Shown: positions 34,052 to 45,224 of the stretch, piece after piece
Position numbering within the stretch: position 1 is the first letter of the stretch
Layout of the letters: every line of letters begins with the position of its first letter
Source of the DNA: Plazaster borealis
Taxonomy: Eukaryota > Echinodermata > Asteroidea > Forcipulatida > Labidiasteridae
NCBI GenBank assembly: GCA_021014325.1
Contig: CM037461.1
Span: 11,499,501 to 11,563,500, forward strand
Direction of reading: 5' to 3'
Length of the DNA stretch: 64,000 nt
Position numbers and translations under genes: made by a program
Notes under the pieces: generated by a model
Databases searched by the model: none
Seen by the model: the letters and a program-made list of their open reading frames with translations, nothing else
What the model was told of the DNA's origin: nothing

Positions 34052-34345
34052 ATGTTCAAGGTGGAGGAAGACAGCATCAGGACTGTAAAAAAAACTTGGA
34101 AAGAAGGGCAGTTATTTGATATTGAGGTGAGTGAAACTTTAGTTTAGCCCTTGTTTTTATGTATTGGCAGTGGCATAACTAGTTACATGTTTGACGTGGA
34201 TATATATTTTTATTTTCAGGTTTTAGAAGAAGCAGATGGCAAGGTCTTTGTAACCTACCCAGGATGGAACTCTAGGTATAATGAATGGTTGCCCAAATCC
34301 CACTATTTGCAAAACTCACTATTTGAAGACACAATAAAGTTGTAG
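34052..34345 (+). CDS. Tudor-knot / chromo-barrel-like domain, two exons
   Basis: The exon ending at 34126 reads SIRTVKKTWKEGQLFDIE and meets a consensus donor (GAG|GTGAGTG). The next exon starts at 34220 after TTTTCAG and reads VLEEADGKVFVTYPGWNSRY, then NEWLPKSHYL, stopping at 34343-34345. The 93-bp intron keeps the frame. The pattern hydrophobic-V-x-Y-x-GWN-x-RY-x-EW-L matches Tudor-knot (chromo-barrel) domains of chromatin proteins such as the ARID4/MRG group, which bind methylated histone tails or nucleic acid. An ATG at 34052 is in frame, giving 66 residues, but the gene may start further upstream. The final exon is the seed of the tandem array that follows it. Confidence 0.6.
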
Positions 34346-34680
34346 CTATGCTCACAGAAATGTCTTACAATACTAGGACATCTCAATACCACTAACGAAA
34401 GACAAAATTAAGTTGTAGTTGAGCTTGTAATAATGTCTTACAATACTAGGACATCCCATTATTTGCATAACTCACTATTGGAAGACACCATGAAGTTGTA
34501 ACTGTGCCTGCACTAATGTCTTACAATACTAGGACATCTCAATACCACTAACGAAAGACAAAATTAAGTTGTGGTTGTGCTTGTAATAATGTCTTACAAT
34601 ACTAGGACATCCCACTATTTGCATAACTCACTATTGGAAGACACAATTAAGTAGTAACTGTGCTTTTAATAATGTCTTAT
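34290..34680. repeat. Higher-order tandem array (73 + 83 bp) growing out of the last exon
   Basis: TGTCTTACAATACTAGGACA starts at 34361, 34434, 34517 and 34590 and a worn copy at 34673, spacing 73, 83, 73, 83. The 83-bp type contains CACTATTTGCA-AACTCACTATT-GAAGACAC, which in the first copy is the coding end of the Tudor-knot exon, including its stop codon. The array is therefore B-A-B-A-B. Confidence 0.88.
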
Positions 34681-34689
34681 GGTACTAGT

Positions 34690-35577
34690 TTTGGATTGTC
34701 CCATATTATATTCTGGACATCTTGTTAACATTGTTAATCACGTGTGTACATGTTATACGGCGCTATACGATCTTTTGTACGTACGCATGCCCTTGCAGCA
34801 CTAACCAAGCAGCAGTCATTGATGTTTGCTACATTTCTAACTTTGATGCGGGAAAAGATCAATGACATCGAAATATTGATGAGCAAATTCTAAGGTGAGC
34901 AAACTGTGATTTGGTTTATTAATTTTTTAACAGGATACAAATTGCAAAAGCCGATTAAAACTGTACAACCGTCCTACACTTTAATTTATAACTATGCATG
35001 CTTACATTAGGTACATGTACATGATGTAGTACAACGATTTGTAGGTCTATACAGATTACATTACGCATTGTTGTATTTGCGATATTGTACATAGTACTTG
35101 CAATATGATGGAAGTATTTGGAATTTCTCAGGCAAGGAATATTTTTACCAGCTTAAAAAAGATGAATGACAAATCAGGGGTGAAACTAAAGGGTCGGCGT
35201 GTAGCGCTTCTTAAAATGGAAGTGTATTTTCAATAGTCTCTGGTTAGGGCCTATAAATGTTAAAAATCAGTCCAACTCTTAATCATGTTAATTAATAAAT
35301 TACTGTACACACAATGGTACACATATATATCTCTGTGCATTCACTACAAAGTACAAGCCTTATAAATTAATTCAATAAAAAATGACTAACTGCTATGCCT
35401 AAACTAGAAGTCGAGTCGATTTATTTGAAATAAATGTGACCACAAAATTGTAGGTGTGGTTAAAAATATAGACTTGTCATGTTTGTAGTCATGCAAACCT
35501 TTTGCATTATGTTAACCAATTCACTGTTTAGCACTGCTCATTCTTCTTTCATCTACAAACAGGGGTTTAGTTGGGCT
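34690..35577. other. No gene recognised
   Basis: AT-rich, with no array and no motif-bearing frame. Confidence 0.55.
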
Positions 35578-35731
35578 ACACCCCTATGTTCCGACACCCC
35601 TATGTTCCGACAACCCTGGTGTATTTTCCTATTCCTAACCCTAACCCTAACCCTAACCCTAACGCTATGTAAATCATGAGGAGGTTGTTGGAACATAGGG
35701 GTGTCGGAATATAGGGGTGTCGGAATATAGA
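35578..35731. repeat. Inverted repeat enclosing five telomeric CCTAAC units
   Basis: The left arm (35578-35615) has ACACCCCTATGTTCCGAC, repeated. The right arm (about 35683-35731) has GGAACATAGGGGTGTCGG, repeated, then a worn copy. Between them, 35634-35663 is exactly five CCTAAC units. Confidence 0.9.
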
Positions 35732-35940
35732 GCAGTCACCGTTAAGTTGCCATCAGTTCAGTATGTCATTATCAGGCAAAGGAAACAATCGCAAGTGTAA
35801 ATGCACCATGCATAACCCTGCTGAAGATCCTGCTTATGCTACAGGTCCATTTTACAAGCTGTCAAAGGATGGCAAAATAATCAAACGAGAACATGCACGC
35901 ATCCTGGTGGAGCATGCCCTCACCAAAGTGAAGGCATTAA

Positions 35941-37645
35941 CTAAGCAGTTGATAAGCAGTCTTATAAGCAGTCTTATAAGCAGTCATAACAAGCATTTTT
36001 AAGCAGTCAATTTTTTTGCCTTCATTTGTCCGAACAGGGCTTCGAAGGCTAAAATAGGCCTTCGAAGCCCTATAGTCATTCGCTAAGCCCTCCCACAGCC
36101 CGAAATATTTAAATGAGCTAAGCCTTCATTTTACGCTAAGCAGTCGTAGAGGCTGCTTGAAGCTCTATATTTTTAAGCAGTTGACCACTTCTATGAAGGC
36201 TTAATATAAGCAGTTAAATGTCTAAATGAAGCTCTATATGTTGCTTTTTTGAAGGCTTAATAAGCAGTTAACTGTCTAAATGAAGCTCTAATATGTTGCT
36301 TCTATGAAGGCTTAAAGCAGTTGACTGTCTAAATGAAGCTCTGTTCATAAACCTGAGGGAGGGCCCAATTTCATGGCTCTGCATGGTGCAATACAGTGCT
36401 TGGGATCACCATTATACACTTACAGAGCATGTGCAAGTGTAACTGTAGCAAAGAATATAACAAGAAGTTTGCAATATATAACAAAATTCCCCGGTGAAAA
36501 ACAGGCATACAATTCCCTGCTTCCGTGGCGTTGATTCAAATGCTTCCATTTTCATTACTTGAAGACTGATACTTTCAAATAACTGTCGACGATGAATCTT
36601 GCACTTGCAGGCTAAATAACTTCACAAAATATCCATTGTACTTTATAAAAGGAAGCACATCTTCTTCAACCTTCCTTTGAGCAATTAGTGTGTTTGAGCT
36701 TGACTTGAAGTACTTAGTAGTGCTGCCTCCAGACTCAATAGCCATGCTGCACCATCAATCATATAAACTGTTGCATCTGATGACAATTATTGTCTCTCCT
36801 TTCGAGCAAAAATTCAGCACACACTGTGCATTAAAGCTTGTACCTGGCAGTCCATGATGATTTAATGTTACAACTACCATTCACATTGTTGAGAAACAAA
36901 TCCATGGTATCTCCATATCATGCATCAAAGGAAAATAACCTCCATGCTCTGATACGTTGACAAAAACAAAGTGATGTTGATACACAGACTGTATTACTAT
37001 TACAAGTCATACAGTGTAGGGCCTGTACAACAGAAAACAGCTTACCATTTGTTCTTGCTATCAAACGTCCATGTTCTGTCATGTTTGTTTCTGTATATGT
37101 CTTGTTTAGTGTCCACTGAGTATAGAATATAACTTCCATTGCTTGCAAGTGTTTTTTACTTATTAAATTGTGGTATAATACCATAGAAGCATAAACACCA
37201 ACACCTTCAACACAAGCAGTGCTTCCAGTAGCCATTGAACTTTCATTATGAGTGCCAGTTGGAATTCAAACCTACCACACAGGAACGGTTATGCAATTGA
37301 CAGTGTCAAGTTACACTGGTTGGGTCTCTGGTGTACTTAAGCCTTCATATGCAACTAGTCCCCCTCAGCCTTCATGTCTTCAAACTCTTTAGAATTAGCC
37401 TTCGACTGCTTAGATGAAAAAGTTGTGGATTTGTTGACTGCTTAATTCCAACAAAAACTCATGACTGCCTATGAAAATGCCTTTGATATCGAATGACAAC
37501 TTTTGGACTGCTTATTAAGCAGTCTCTGTCTCCAACTGCTTACAGGCTGCTTAATAATTCCAATGGACTGCCTATTTAAGCAGTCAAAAGCAGTGGACTG
37601 CTTACAGACTGCTTACAGACTGCTTAATAAGCAGTTTTCTATGGT
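35941..37645. mobile_element. Non-autonomous DNA element with TAAGCAGTC repeats facing inwards
   Basis: TAAGCAGTC boxes are clustered at the left end (35945-36010, with AAGCAGTT variants to 36320), and their reverse complement GACTGCTTA is clustered at the right end (37390-37640). Near the left end are three 68-70-bp repeats (AAGCAGTT ... TGAAGCTCTATATG, 36175-36345). A 14-bp hairpin lies at 36036-36071. No transposase was recognised. Exact ends and target duplication are unclear because the boxes run into each other. Confidence 0.65.
36036..36071. repeat. 14-bp perfect hairpin in the TAAGCAGTC element
   Basis: AGGGCTTCGAAGGC, 7-8 nt loop, then GCCTTCGAAGCCCT. Confidence 0.88.
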
Positions 37646-39073
37646 AAGGGTGGCTATGTTGATAGGGCAGATAGAGGGTATTTGTGTGGACCTTGTTTAG
37701 ACATGGGTTTCCCTGAACAAAATTATGGCATCAGGACTAAGAAACCAAAATTGACCGGCATCAACAATGTAGCTACCATTCCAGGTCCCTCTACTGGAGA
37801 CAGTAACTGCGATTTACCACCGGAGAATTGTAAGATCAACATGGTCAAGGAAAAAGATGTACCTAATCCTACATGTACCATTCCAGGTCCCTCTACTTCT
37901 GATAGTAGCTGTAATGTATCAGCAGAGACTTGTAGGTATAAGGAGCTGCTTGAGCTGTTGGTCAAGCAAGATACAACTAAGCTTCATAAACAAGGGAGAC
38001 CAAGTCTTGATACTCTTGTCGAATACAGTGCAAAGCAGTGGCTTCAGGACCGCCCAAAAGCCTTGATCGATTTGCCGAAATCCATATGCGGAATTAATAC
38101 ATTAGAAGATGACAAAAAATCATACCTTCTTGCCAAGGTAGTTGAACAAATGTACTACATCAAGAACTCCAAACTTATCCTGCCACTCTCATTTAGGGAG
38201 TGTATTGTGCTATACTCATTTACTTACAGCAAGCAAGCTATTATGTTAAGTAGCAAAACTAGTCCAAGCTCATCATACCGCACGATTAACCGATTTCTTT
38301 CGGATGAAGCTGCACATCCAGTACAAATGCCAAGTGGAAGTATGAGAGTAGCCTTCGATAACAACCAAATCATCCGAAGAACGTATCTTATTAAAGGAGA
38401 CAACAAAGTGCCGTCTAGCGTTATGACTAGTACATCGTATGTTCAGCTGAATAACAGTGATGTACAAGTTAAAAACAATCTAAAACCGGAACACTGGTCA
38501 TGGACAGAACTTTCCAAAGAACAAAAAGAGGAAATGGAGCTTGCTGACAAGCCACATCTCCAAACCATTTTCCGAGCAACACGAAATACTCAAATAGGTC
38601 ATCATTTGAAACAATTCAGCGACAATTGGATGAAAATCATTTGGACTATGTGGACAAACATATAACAAAAGAAAATGAGAGTGCAGAGGAGAAACTATAC
38701 ACAGACTGTGGGGCAGAAAATTATGTAACATACAAGTCATGCCGAACATGCAAAGGACCTCTCCAAAAGCAAGACCCTCATGATATTAGGGATGAAGCTA
38801 CAAGGAAAGAAAATTTTGACAATCACATCTCATATACAAAAGACAAACCCATCCGACCCAACTCTGCAAATGTCCAACCTGGTGAACCTGGATTCGTCAA
38901 TCCAAATTCTTTTGAAACCATCACCAGTGTTCTTCGGGAAATTGGACAACGAGCAGGTATCCACCGGTATGTAGGTGATGATAGGGAGTGGATGTTTGTG
39001 GAATGTGATGGACTCCCATACAAGATTGTCAGGGACCTATGTGATAATGTACTGTTGTGCCAATGCTGTAGAG

Positions 39074-40292
39074 TATCAACTTATTTGTTGTCCATTTGTC
39101 TTCTTTTTTTACATATTGGCATCTCACTTTCAGTCTGGGTCCATTGTGAAGTGTCTTATAATCATGTCCTGTGTACAAAAATAAATAAAATAATATACAA
39201 AAATTATATATACGTACACAAAATGTGTGTATTCAATGTATCCACCCCTAGTGTTCTTTAGTTAAAGGTCATCACGAAAGCCAGAGTCGACACCCGTACC
39301 CCGCGTACACATGAATCCCCACACATGGAATGAACTGGTCCAACGAGCCACGCGAACCTACATTAAATCGTGGTGGGCTAACAACAATTTATGCGGTTTT
39401 CAAACGGCTGTTTTCTCATGTTCTCTTCATCATTGTTTAAACAAACTGAAATTTCCACAGACAAAAGCTAAATATTTGTTTGTTAGTTTGCCGTTTGAAC
39501 GAAAGAAATGCAAGTTCAGGTTTTTGAGTTGTGTGACAAAATGTCCCATTTTCCAACACAATTTGCAATTTTTCTCCACATTTAGAGCGCTCCGCTGATT
39601 TAAACGTTAGCTTGACGGGAAGAATTCATATGCTTGGGAGAAACAAATTATGTGTGCACTTGTGACTGCCGCTACTTGCCATACGTCCACCAACCACTTA
39701 AAAATAACAATTATTAATAGGACTTTTACTTTTGAGCATCGCTCATCAAACGGAAAATTAAAATGAGCCACTGGCATGCATACAGTAGTCAGACAGCCCG
39801 ACATTTACAAAGACTAAAACAAATAAAATAATAATAATCAATTGTCATTATGACAACACAAAGAAGACCAGAATAATGAGAAACCAAGAATTAACAGATA
39901 ATAATTGTATAAAGAAATTTATTACAATAACAAACTGAACGTAAATACATACAATATTATAAGTATATATGTAGCTAAAAACATTATCTCATGTGTATTA
40001 TTAGCTAGCTCCGCCCTCCGACACCACCCCACCCTATCCCCAATCAACCCAACTATCGTAAAACAACAATAAAGACGTTTATTATAACCTCAGACCATAA
40101 GCTGATCGTCATTTACAAGAATTCACCTTATTTTTCAACGTAATTTTTTCTACTTTACACCGGAAGTTGCATTATTGTGAAACTGATTGCACAATACTGC
40201 AACGTTGCACTATATGCACTTTGCGCGGACTGATTTACAAAAGGGGACAACTCCAAATTACAAAATGTTTACTTGTGAAAAATTTGATAAAA
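39074..40292. other. No gene recognised
   Basis: The frame at 39311-39598 is open for 95 codons, but its composition is not protein-like and no motif is seen. The rest is AT-rich. Confidence 0.5.
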
Positions 40293-40297
40293 AATGT

Positions 40298-40459
40298 TGT
40301 AGTAACCTGACGTGGATTATTGTTATAGCGCCCTCTGTTGATTAGTTGTGTTTAGGACATGTGTTGTAGTTGATGGCATCCATCTTTGTTGCAGTTCATG
40401 ACAGTGTATTTAGTAAAGAGTTAGATAGGATCAGACTGTCAGTTATCCAAGTTATAACA
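40298..40459 (+). repeat. Gypsy-2 5' LTR (162 bp)
   Basis: It begins TGTAGTAACCTG and ends AAGTTATAACA. It matches 44317-44477. Confidence 0.95.
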
Positions 40460-40518
40460 TCTTGGCGACGAGGATGGGATCCTGCTAAACAGGGAGAACA
40501 TCCAGAAGGAATTTCAAT

Positions 40519-41291
40519 ATGAATACCTTTGGGCATATCGATGAATTTCAAGCTGAAAAGGACTCTGAAGCATGGCCTCTGTGTGTGGAACGATTGAAGC
40601 AGTTTTTTGAGGCAAACGATGTAAAGGATGCTGGTAAGCAGAGAGCTATTCTGTTAAGTGTTTGTGGTGCTGATACAAACAAACTGATATCAAGCCTTGT
40701 AGCACCAGCTAAGCCAGGAGATAAGAAATTTGATGAACTAATATTGATTGCTAAGGATCATTTCAATCCACTACCGTCAGTAATCGTTCAGCGATATAAG
40801 TTTAACACCCGCTTTCAGCAACAAGGAGAGACAACCGCAGAATTTGTTGCTGAATTACGCCGGCTCGCACAACACTGTGAGTATGGGGCTACACTAGAGG
40901 ACATTTTGCGTGATCGCTTAGTATGTGGCATAAGGACGAGCGTGTACAGCGAAGGCTGTTATCAGAGACTGCCCTTAAATTCAAGAAAGCGTGGGAAATT
41001 GCACAAGCCATGGAGCTAGCCATGAAGAATGCCAAAGACCTTCAAAGAAACCTGGAGTCTTTGCCCATGCCAGTAGTAGCTGGACATATGCAGCAAGCCA
41101 ACAAAGTCGCTAGTAGTACCATCACCAGGGGCCCTAGTCAGACAAGGACATACCCACACGCACAGCCCCACAAACAAGGTGCACATTTCACTAAATGTTA
41201 TCGTTGTGGACGCACTGATCACTCTGCAAATGAATGCAGGGTACGTTTGATATTTGTCATATCTGTCTCCATCATGAGTGAGACCATATGA
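40519..41291 (+). pseudogene. Gypsy-2 gag remnant
   Basis: The first frame (40519) starts MNTFGHIDEF and carries the gag body (YKFNTRFQQQGETTAEFVAE, LEDILRDRLVCGI), the same layout as Gypsy-1. A frameshift near 40935 moves the rest to another frame with ALKFKKAWEIAQAMELA and one zinc knuckle CYRCGRTDHSANEC. The frame then ends at 41289. The second knuckle and the N-terminal half of the protease, including the DTG active site, are missing or scrambled between 41240 and 41335. Confidence 0.85.
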
Positions 41292-41335
41292 TTCCGTATT
41301 TAAGCACCAGAAACCTATTTTCATGCAGAGAAACA

Positions 41336-44186
41336 CGTAGAGTTGCAAACTTATACAGGCCAGAAAATACCTATGGTTGGTAGTTGTTTAGTCACGGTAG
41401 AACACAATAGCCAGAAGACTCAACTTCCACTTCTCAATGTGTCTAGTCAAGACCAAATCTTCATGGGCGAGGTTGGCTGCGCCATCTAAAGTTAGCATGG
41501 CAAGAAATTCACCATGTTCAGGCATGCTTCTTCGACTGCTGAGATTATGAATCAATATGAGGAGTTATTTCGTGATGACCTAGGTGATTTAAATGGACAA
41601 ACTGTACAAATAAAGATCAAGTCAGATGCACAGCCCAAGTTCTGTAAGGCAAGAACTGTACCGTCCGCCATGAAAAAACAAGTGGAAGATGAACTCGATA
41701 GGCTCCAAAAAAGTGGAGTCATTGAACCAGTGACATTCTTGCATTGGGCAGCCCATTGTTCCAGTGTTGAAAGAAAATGGGAAAATCAAAATCTGTGGAC
41801 ATTACAAGGCCACAGTAAATCAGGCTGCAAATGTTGACTCATACCCTCTTCCTCGAGTGGAGGAATTGTTCGCAGAAATGTCTGGTGGTCGGACATTTAG
41901 CAAGCTAGATCTTAGTCACGCTTACTTGCAACTTGTGCTCGATGAAGCATCGCGTGAACTTGCAACAATCAATACGCACCGTGGCCTTTTCCAGTATACG
42001 AGAATGCCTTTTGGAATTTCAGCTGCACCCGCCATTTTTCAATGGACCATTGAAAGTTTGTTAGCTGACATTCCCCAAGCAGTGGCATTCCTTGATGATA
42101 TCCTTGTTACAGGAAATTCCGAAACAGAGCACATCGCTAATCTTGATCGGGTACTTACCCGACTACAAAGTGCAGGCCTTCGACTGAAGTGAGAGAAATG
42201 TAAGTTTTTTGCACCAGAGGTAGTTTACCTTGGACACCGCATAAAGGCAGCAGGCTTGCATCCCACAACAGAGAAAGTGCAAGCAATAAAGGATGCGCCA
42301 GTCCCCCGTAATGTCACCGAGTTAAAATCCTACCTGGGTATCCTCAACTTTTACGCCAAGTTTTGCCCAACTTGTCATCGCTCATAGCCCTGTTGCACCG
42401 TTTGTTGTGGAAAACCACCCATTGGTCATGGGACGCAGCCCAGGAGGAAGCCTTCCTCAAATCTCTGAACTGTTAGTGTCAGCTCAAGCTCTTGTGCACT
42501 ACAACCCAGAGAAGGAGTTAGTGCTATCATGTGATGCCAGTCCGTATGGTGTGGGCGCAGTACTAGCCAACCGGATGTCCAATGGAACAGAACATCCAAC
42601 TGCATACGCATCACGATCCCTGTCTCCGCCAGAGCATAATTACTCGCAACTAGACAAGGAAGGATTGGCAATGGTATTCGCAGTGAAAAAGTTTCACCAG
42701 TATGTATATGGTAGGAAGTTTGAGATATCTACCGATCATAAGCCATTGTTTGGTTTATTCAGTGAAGGGCGAATGATACCCCCCATGGCATCATCCAGGA
42801 TTCAGCGATGGGCACTTACACTTTCCGCTTACAATTATCGGTTGGTCTACAAGCCAGGGTCATTAAATGGTAATGCAGATGCGCTGAGCAGATTACCATT
42901 ACCCCACACGCCTTCGCATGTGCCAGTTCCAGCGGATTATGTCATGGTCATGGATCACATGGAGTCAACGCCAGTCAGCCCAGAGAAAATTAGTCTCTGG
43001 ACAGGCCGAGACCCAATGCTGTCACAAGTGCGGTCATTTGTGATGAATGGTTGGCCAGTACAATGTGCGAACACAGCAATGAAACCAAACATCTGTCATC
43101 AAAAAGAATTAAGCATCCAAGATGGCTGTATCATGTGGGGGTCACGTGTTGTTATTTCCCCACAAGGCCGGCAGCGTATTGTGGAGGAATTACATGAATC
43201 ACATCCTGGAGTCTCACATATGAAATCGTTGGGTCGCAGTTACATATGGTGGCCCTGCATGGACAAAGATCTTGAGAATAAAGTCAATCAGTGTTCCACA
43301 TGCCAAACCTCACAAAAATTGCCACCAGTCACACCACCTCACCCATGGGAGTGGCCCCGGCGTCCATGGTCACGCCTTCACATGGATTACGCAGGTCCAT
43401 TTATGGGCTGAATGTTTCTCGTAATTGTTGATGTGCATAACAAATGGCTGGATATACATGCTATGTATAGTGCAATGGCATCGGCTACAGTGGAAAAGCT
43501 GCGTCAGACCTTCGTGACACATGGATTGCCAGATATCATTGTCTCTGATAATGGCAGTAATTCCACCAGTGCAGAGTTTGAGGAGTTCTTGAGAAGGAAT
43601 GGCATTAAACATGTCCGGTCTGCCCCATTCCACCCATCATCCAACAGTTTGGCCGACCGTGCAGTTCAGTTATTCAAGGCAGCGATGAAACGTATGGATG
43701 ACGGGACTGTTGAGACAAAGTTATCGCAATTTAATGACATATCGCACCACGCCCCATGCTACGACAGGATTTTCCCCTGCTCAATTGTTGATGAATCGTC
43801 AACCGCAGACGGAACGCACAGAAGGAACATCATGATAAACATGCAAAACCTCGCTCGTTCAATGTGAACGACACTGTCTATGTGCATAACTATGCTCATG
43901 GCCCTAGATGGATGGCAGGGCATGTAATAGCGTTGTGTGGCCATCTTATGTACACAGTTCATCCGCACCCAGTATGGAGCCACATTGCCCCATTCCTTCA
44001 CCAGAGAGAGAGGAAATGGTTGGTGAACAACCGGCTGTACAGATTGAGATTGCCCCTTCAGTGGAAGAGCCAAGTGCAATGCCAGTGGAGCAGACTTGTT
44101 CAAAGAACACCGAACCAGACATTGAGCTTCGCAGATCTACACGCGTTTGTACCAAACCTAACCGCTACGGTTTTCCAGATCTGTGA
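41336..44186 (+). pseudogene. Gypsy-2 pol remnant (protease end, RT, RNase H, integrase)
   Basis: The C-terminal half of the protease is readable from about 41338 (VELQTYTGQKIPMVG). The RT spans two frames: ARTVPSAMKKQVEDEL, then INTHRGLFQYTRMPFGISAA and AVAFLDDILVTG (catalytic FLDD). A TGA at 42190-42192 and another shift near 42370 follow. RNase H (LSCDASPYGVGAVLA, STDHKPL) and the integrase zinc region (CSTCQTSQKL) are in a frame that stops at 43409-43411, in front of MFLVIVDVHNKWLDIH. The integrase core has Asp in VVDVHNKW and VSDNGSNS, but the catalytic Glu is Asp (NSLADRAVQ). The C-terminal ending is RSTRVCTKPNRYGFPDL. It cannot be active. Confidence 0.9.
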
Positions 44187-44316
44187 CTCTAAAAACACAG
44201 TTCTTCTTGTGTTTCCATGACGACAGTTGTTAATTTTGTATACTCAGTCTTTACAATGTTGTGTTGATATTAATCATGTTCCCTTAAAATTGTTGTATTA
44301 AGTGAGGGGGAGGAGT

Positions 44317-44477
44317 TGTAGTAACCTGATGTGGATTATTGTTATAGCGCCCTCTGTGGATTAGTTGTGTTTAGGACATGTGTTGTAGTTGATGGCATCC
44401 ATCTTTGTTGCAGTTCATAATGTGTATTTAGTAAAGAGTTAGATAGGATCAGACTGTCAGTTATCCAAGTTATAACA
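44317..44477 (+). repeat. Gypsy-2 3' LTR (161 bp)
   Basis: It matches the 5' LTR with about three substitutions and a 1-bp indel seen by eye. Confidence 0.95.
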
Positions 44478-44482
44478 AATGT

Positions 44483-45224
44483 GAACGTAATTTCCTGCAT
44501 TAGTGCAAAAAGACTGCCATTCAAATTTTGAACTAGAAATCTAAAAAATAGAAATCCGTTGCTTAAAAAAAAAAATCACCCTGCATGAAAAAAAAAATGC
44601 GTTGGATGGATAAAAATATCCCGCTGAAAGAAACATTGCTTATTGAAAAGAAATAAAGATTCTTAAAGTCTGGCTCCGCAGAAATTTTGACACGCACAAA
44701 AGCATTACACAGTCCAGACACAGACTGTTCTCCTCGTACAGCATACCTTCAACACTAGTCTGGCTCCGTAGTGTTTTTATGCTTTTTGGCGCGACGGGAA
44801 CCAGATGCTGTAAGAGTGCAAGTGAACTACACGCGATTGATAGGTGTTTGTTTGATGGCGTCCACTAGGAAATACATCGTTTATCGCAATCAAGGACAAG
44901 ACTTGACAAAAACAACTGATAAAGGCATGTATTAAGAATAATGAGAATCCCAATAAAAAGCATATAGAATGTCTCCAAAACATCCTGTCAACTGTTATCG
45001 AATTGGCTTTGCGTTTACCATTGTGCTTGTTGCAATTTTCCTATATTTTTTCGGCTGAAGAGTTGCACACCTGATATTCTCACACAAACTTACCGTCGGC
45101 CACCGGCACTGACACAGTCGAATGTGAAATATGGGTACAGAACAAAGTTGTTTAAGGGAGAAACAACGGAAGTGTATAAAGGACATGGCTAACGGGCGGA
45201 TTACTATTCCGCCCAGGCGGATTA
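44483..45224. other. No gene; short repeated phrase
   Basis: GTCTGGCTCCG-AG occurs near 44668 and 44757. No coding signature before the integrase-core exon. Confidence 0.5.

Larger units (their letters stand above)
35763..39073 (+). pseudogene. Cysteine-rich gene of unknown function (DUF6589-like), split by a DNA element
   Basis: The first part (35763-35940) reads GNNRKCKCTMHNPAED, ATGPFYKLSKDGKII and ILVEHALTK. A 1.7-kb DNA element follows. Coding resumes near 37652 with ADRGYLCGPCLDMGFPEQNY, a linker with a repeated TIPGPST phrase, GRPSLDTLVEYSAKQWLQDR, a core with LPSSYRTINRFL-type blocks and VAFDNNQIIRRTYLIKGDNK, a cysteine pair CRTCKGPLQ, and FVNPNSFETITSVLREIGQR before ECDGLPYKIV. These blocks match, from memory, a family of long proteins multi-copied in invertebrates, near the DUF6589 group; function unknown. 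A frameshift lies between about 38520 and 38620. A likely donor (AGA|GTATC) is at 39073. A truncated relative occurs twice near 59.3-60.8 kb, where the split point is uninterrupted. Confidence 0.6.
40298..44477 (+). mobile_element. Gypsy-2: complete but decayed Ty3/Gypsy element
   Basis: A 4,180-bp element with two short LTRs, flanked by the 5-bp duplication AATGT (40293-40297 and 44478-44482). The LTRs differ at only a few positions. A primer-binding-like TGGCGACGAGGATGGG starts at 40463, and the polypurine tract GAGGGGGAGGAGT lies just before the 3' LTR. The internal coding region is damaged throughout. Confidence 0.95.

Noticed and set aside
36918..37235. 105-codon frame inside the TAAGCAGTC element as a transposase
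   Set aside because: Too short, no catalytic motif, not similar to any transposase block I know.
39311..39598. 95-codon open frame
   Set aside because: Composition is unlike protein and no motif or splice site supports it.
43864..44220. 118-codon frame at the end of Gypsy-2 as an env gene
   Set aside because: The parallel frame (to 44186) carries the expected integrase C-terminal end; no signal or membrane segment in either.
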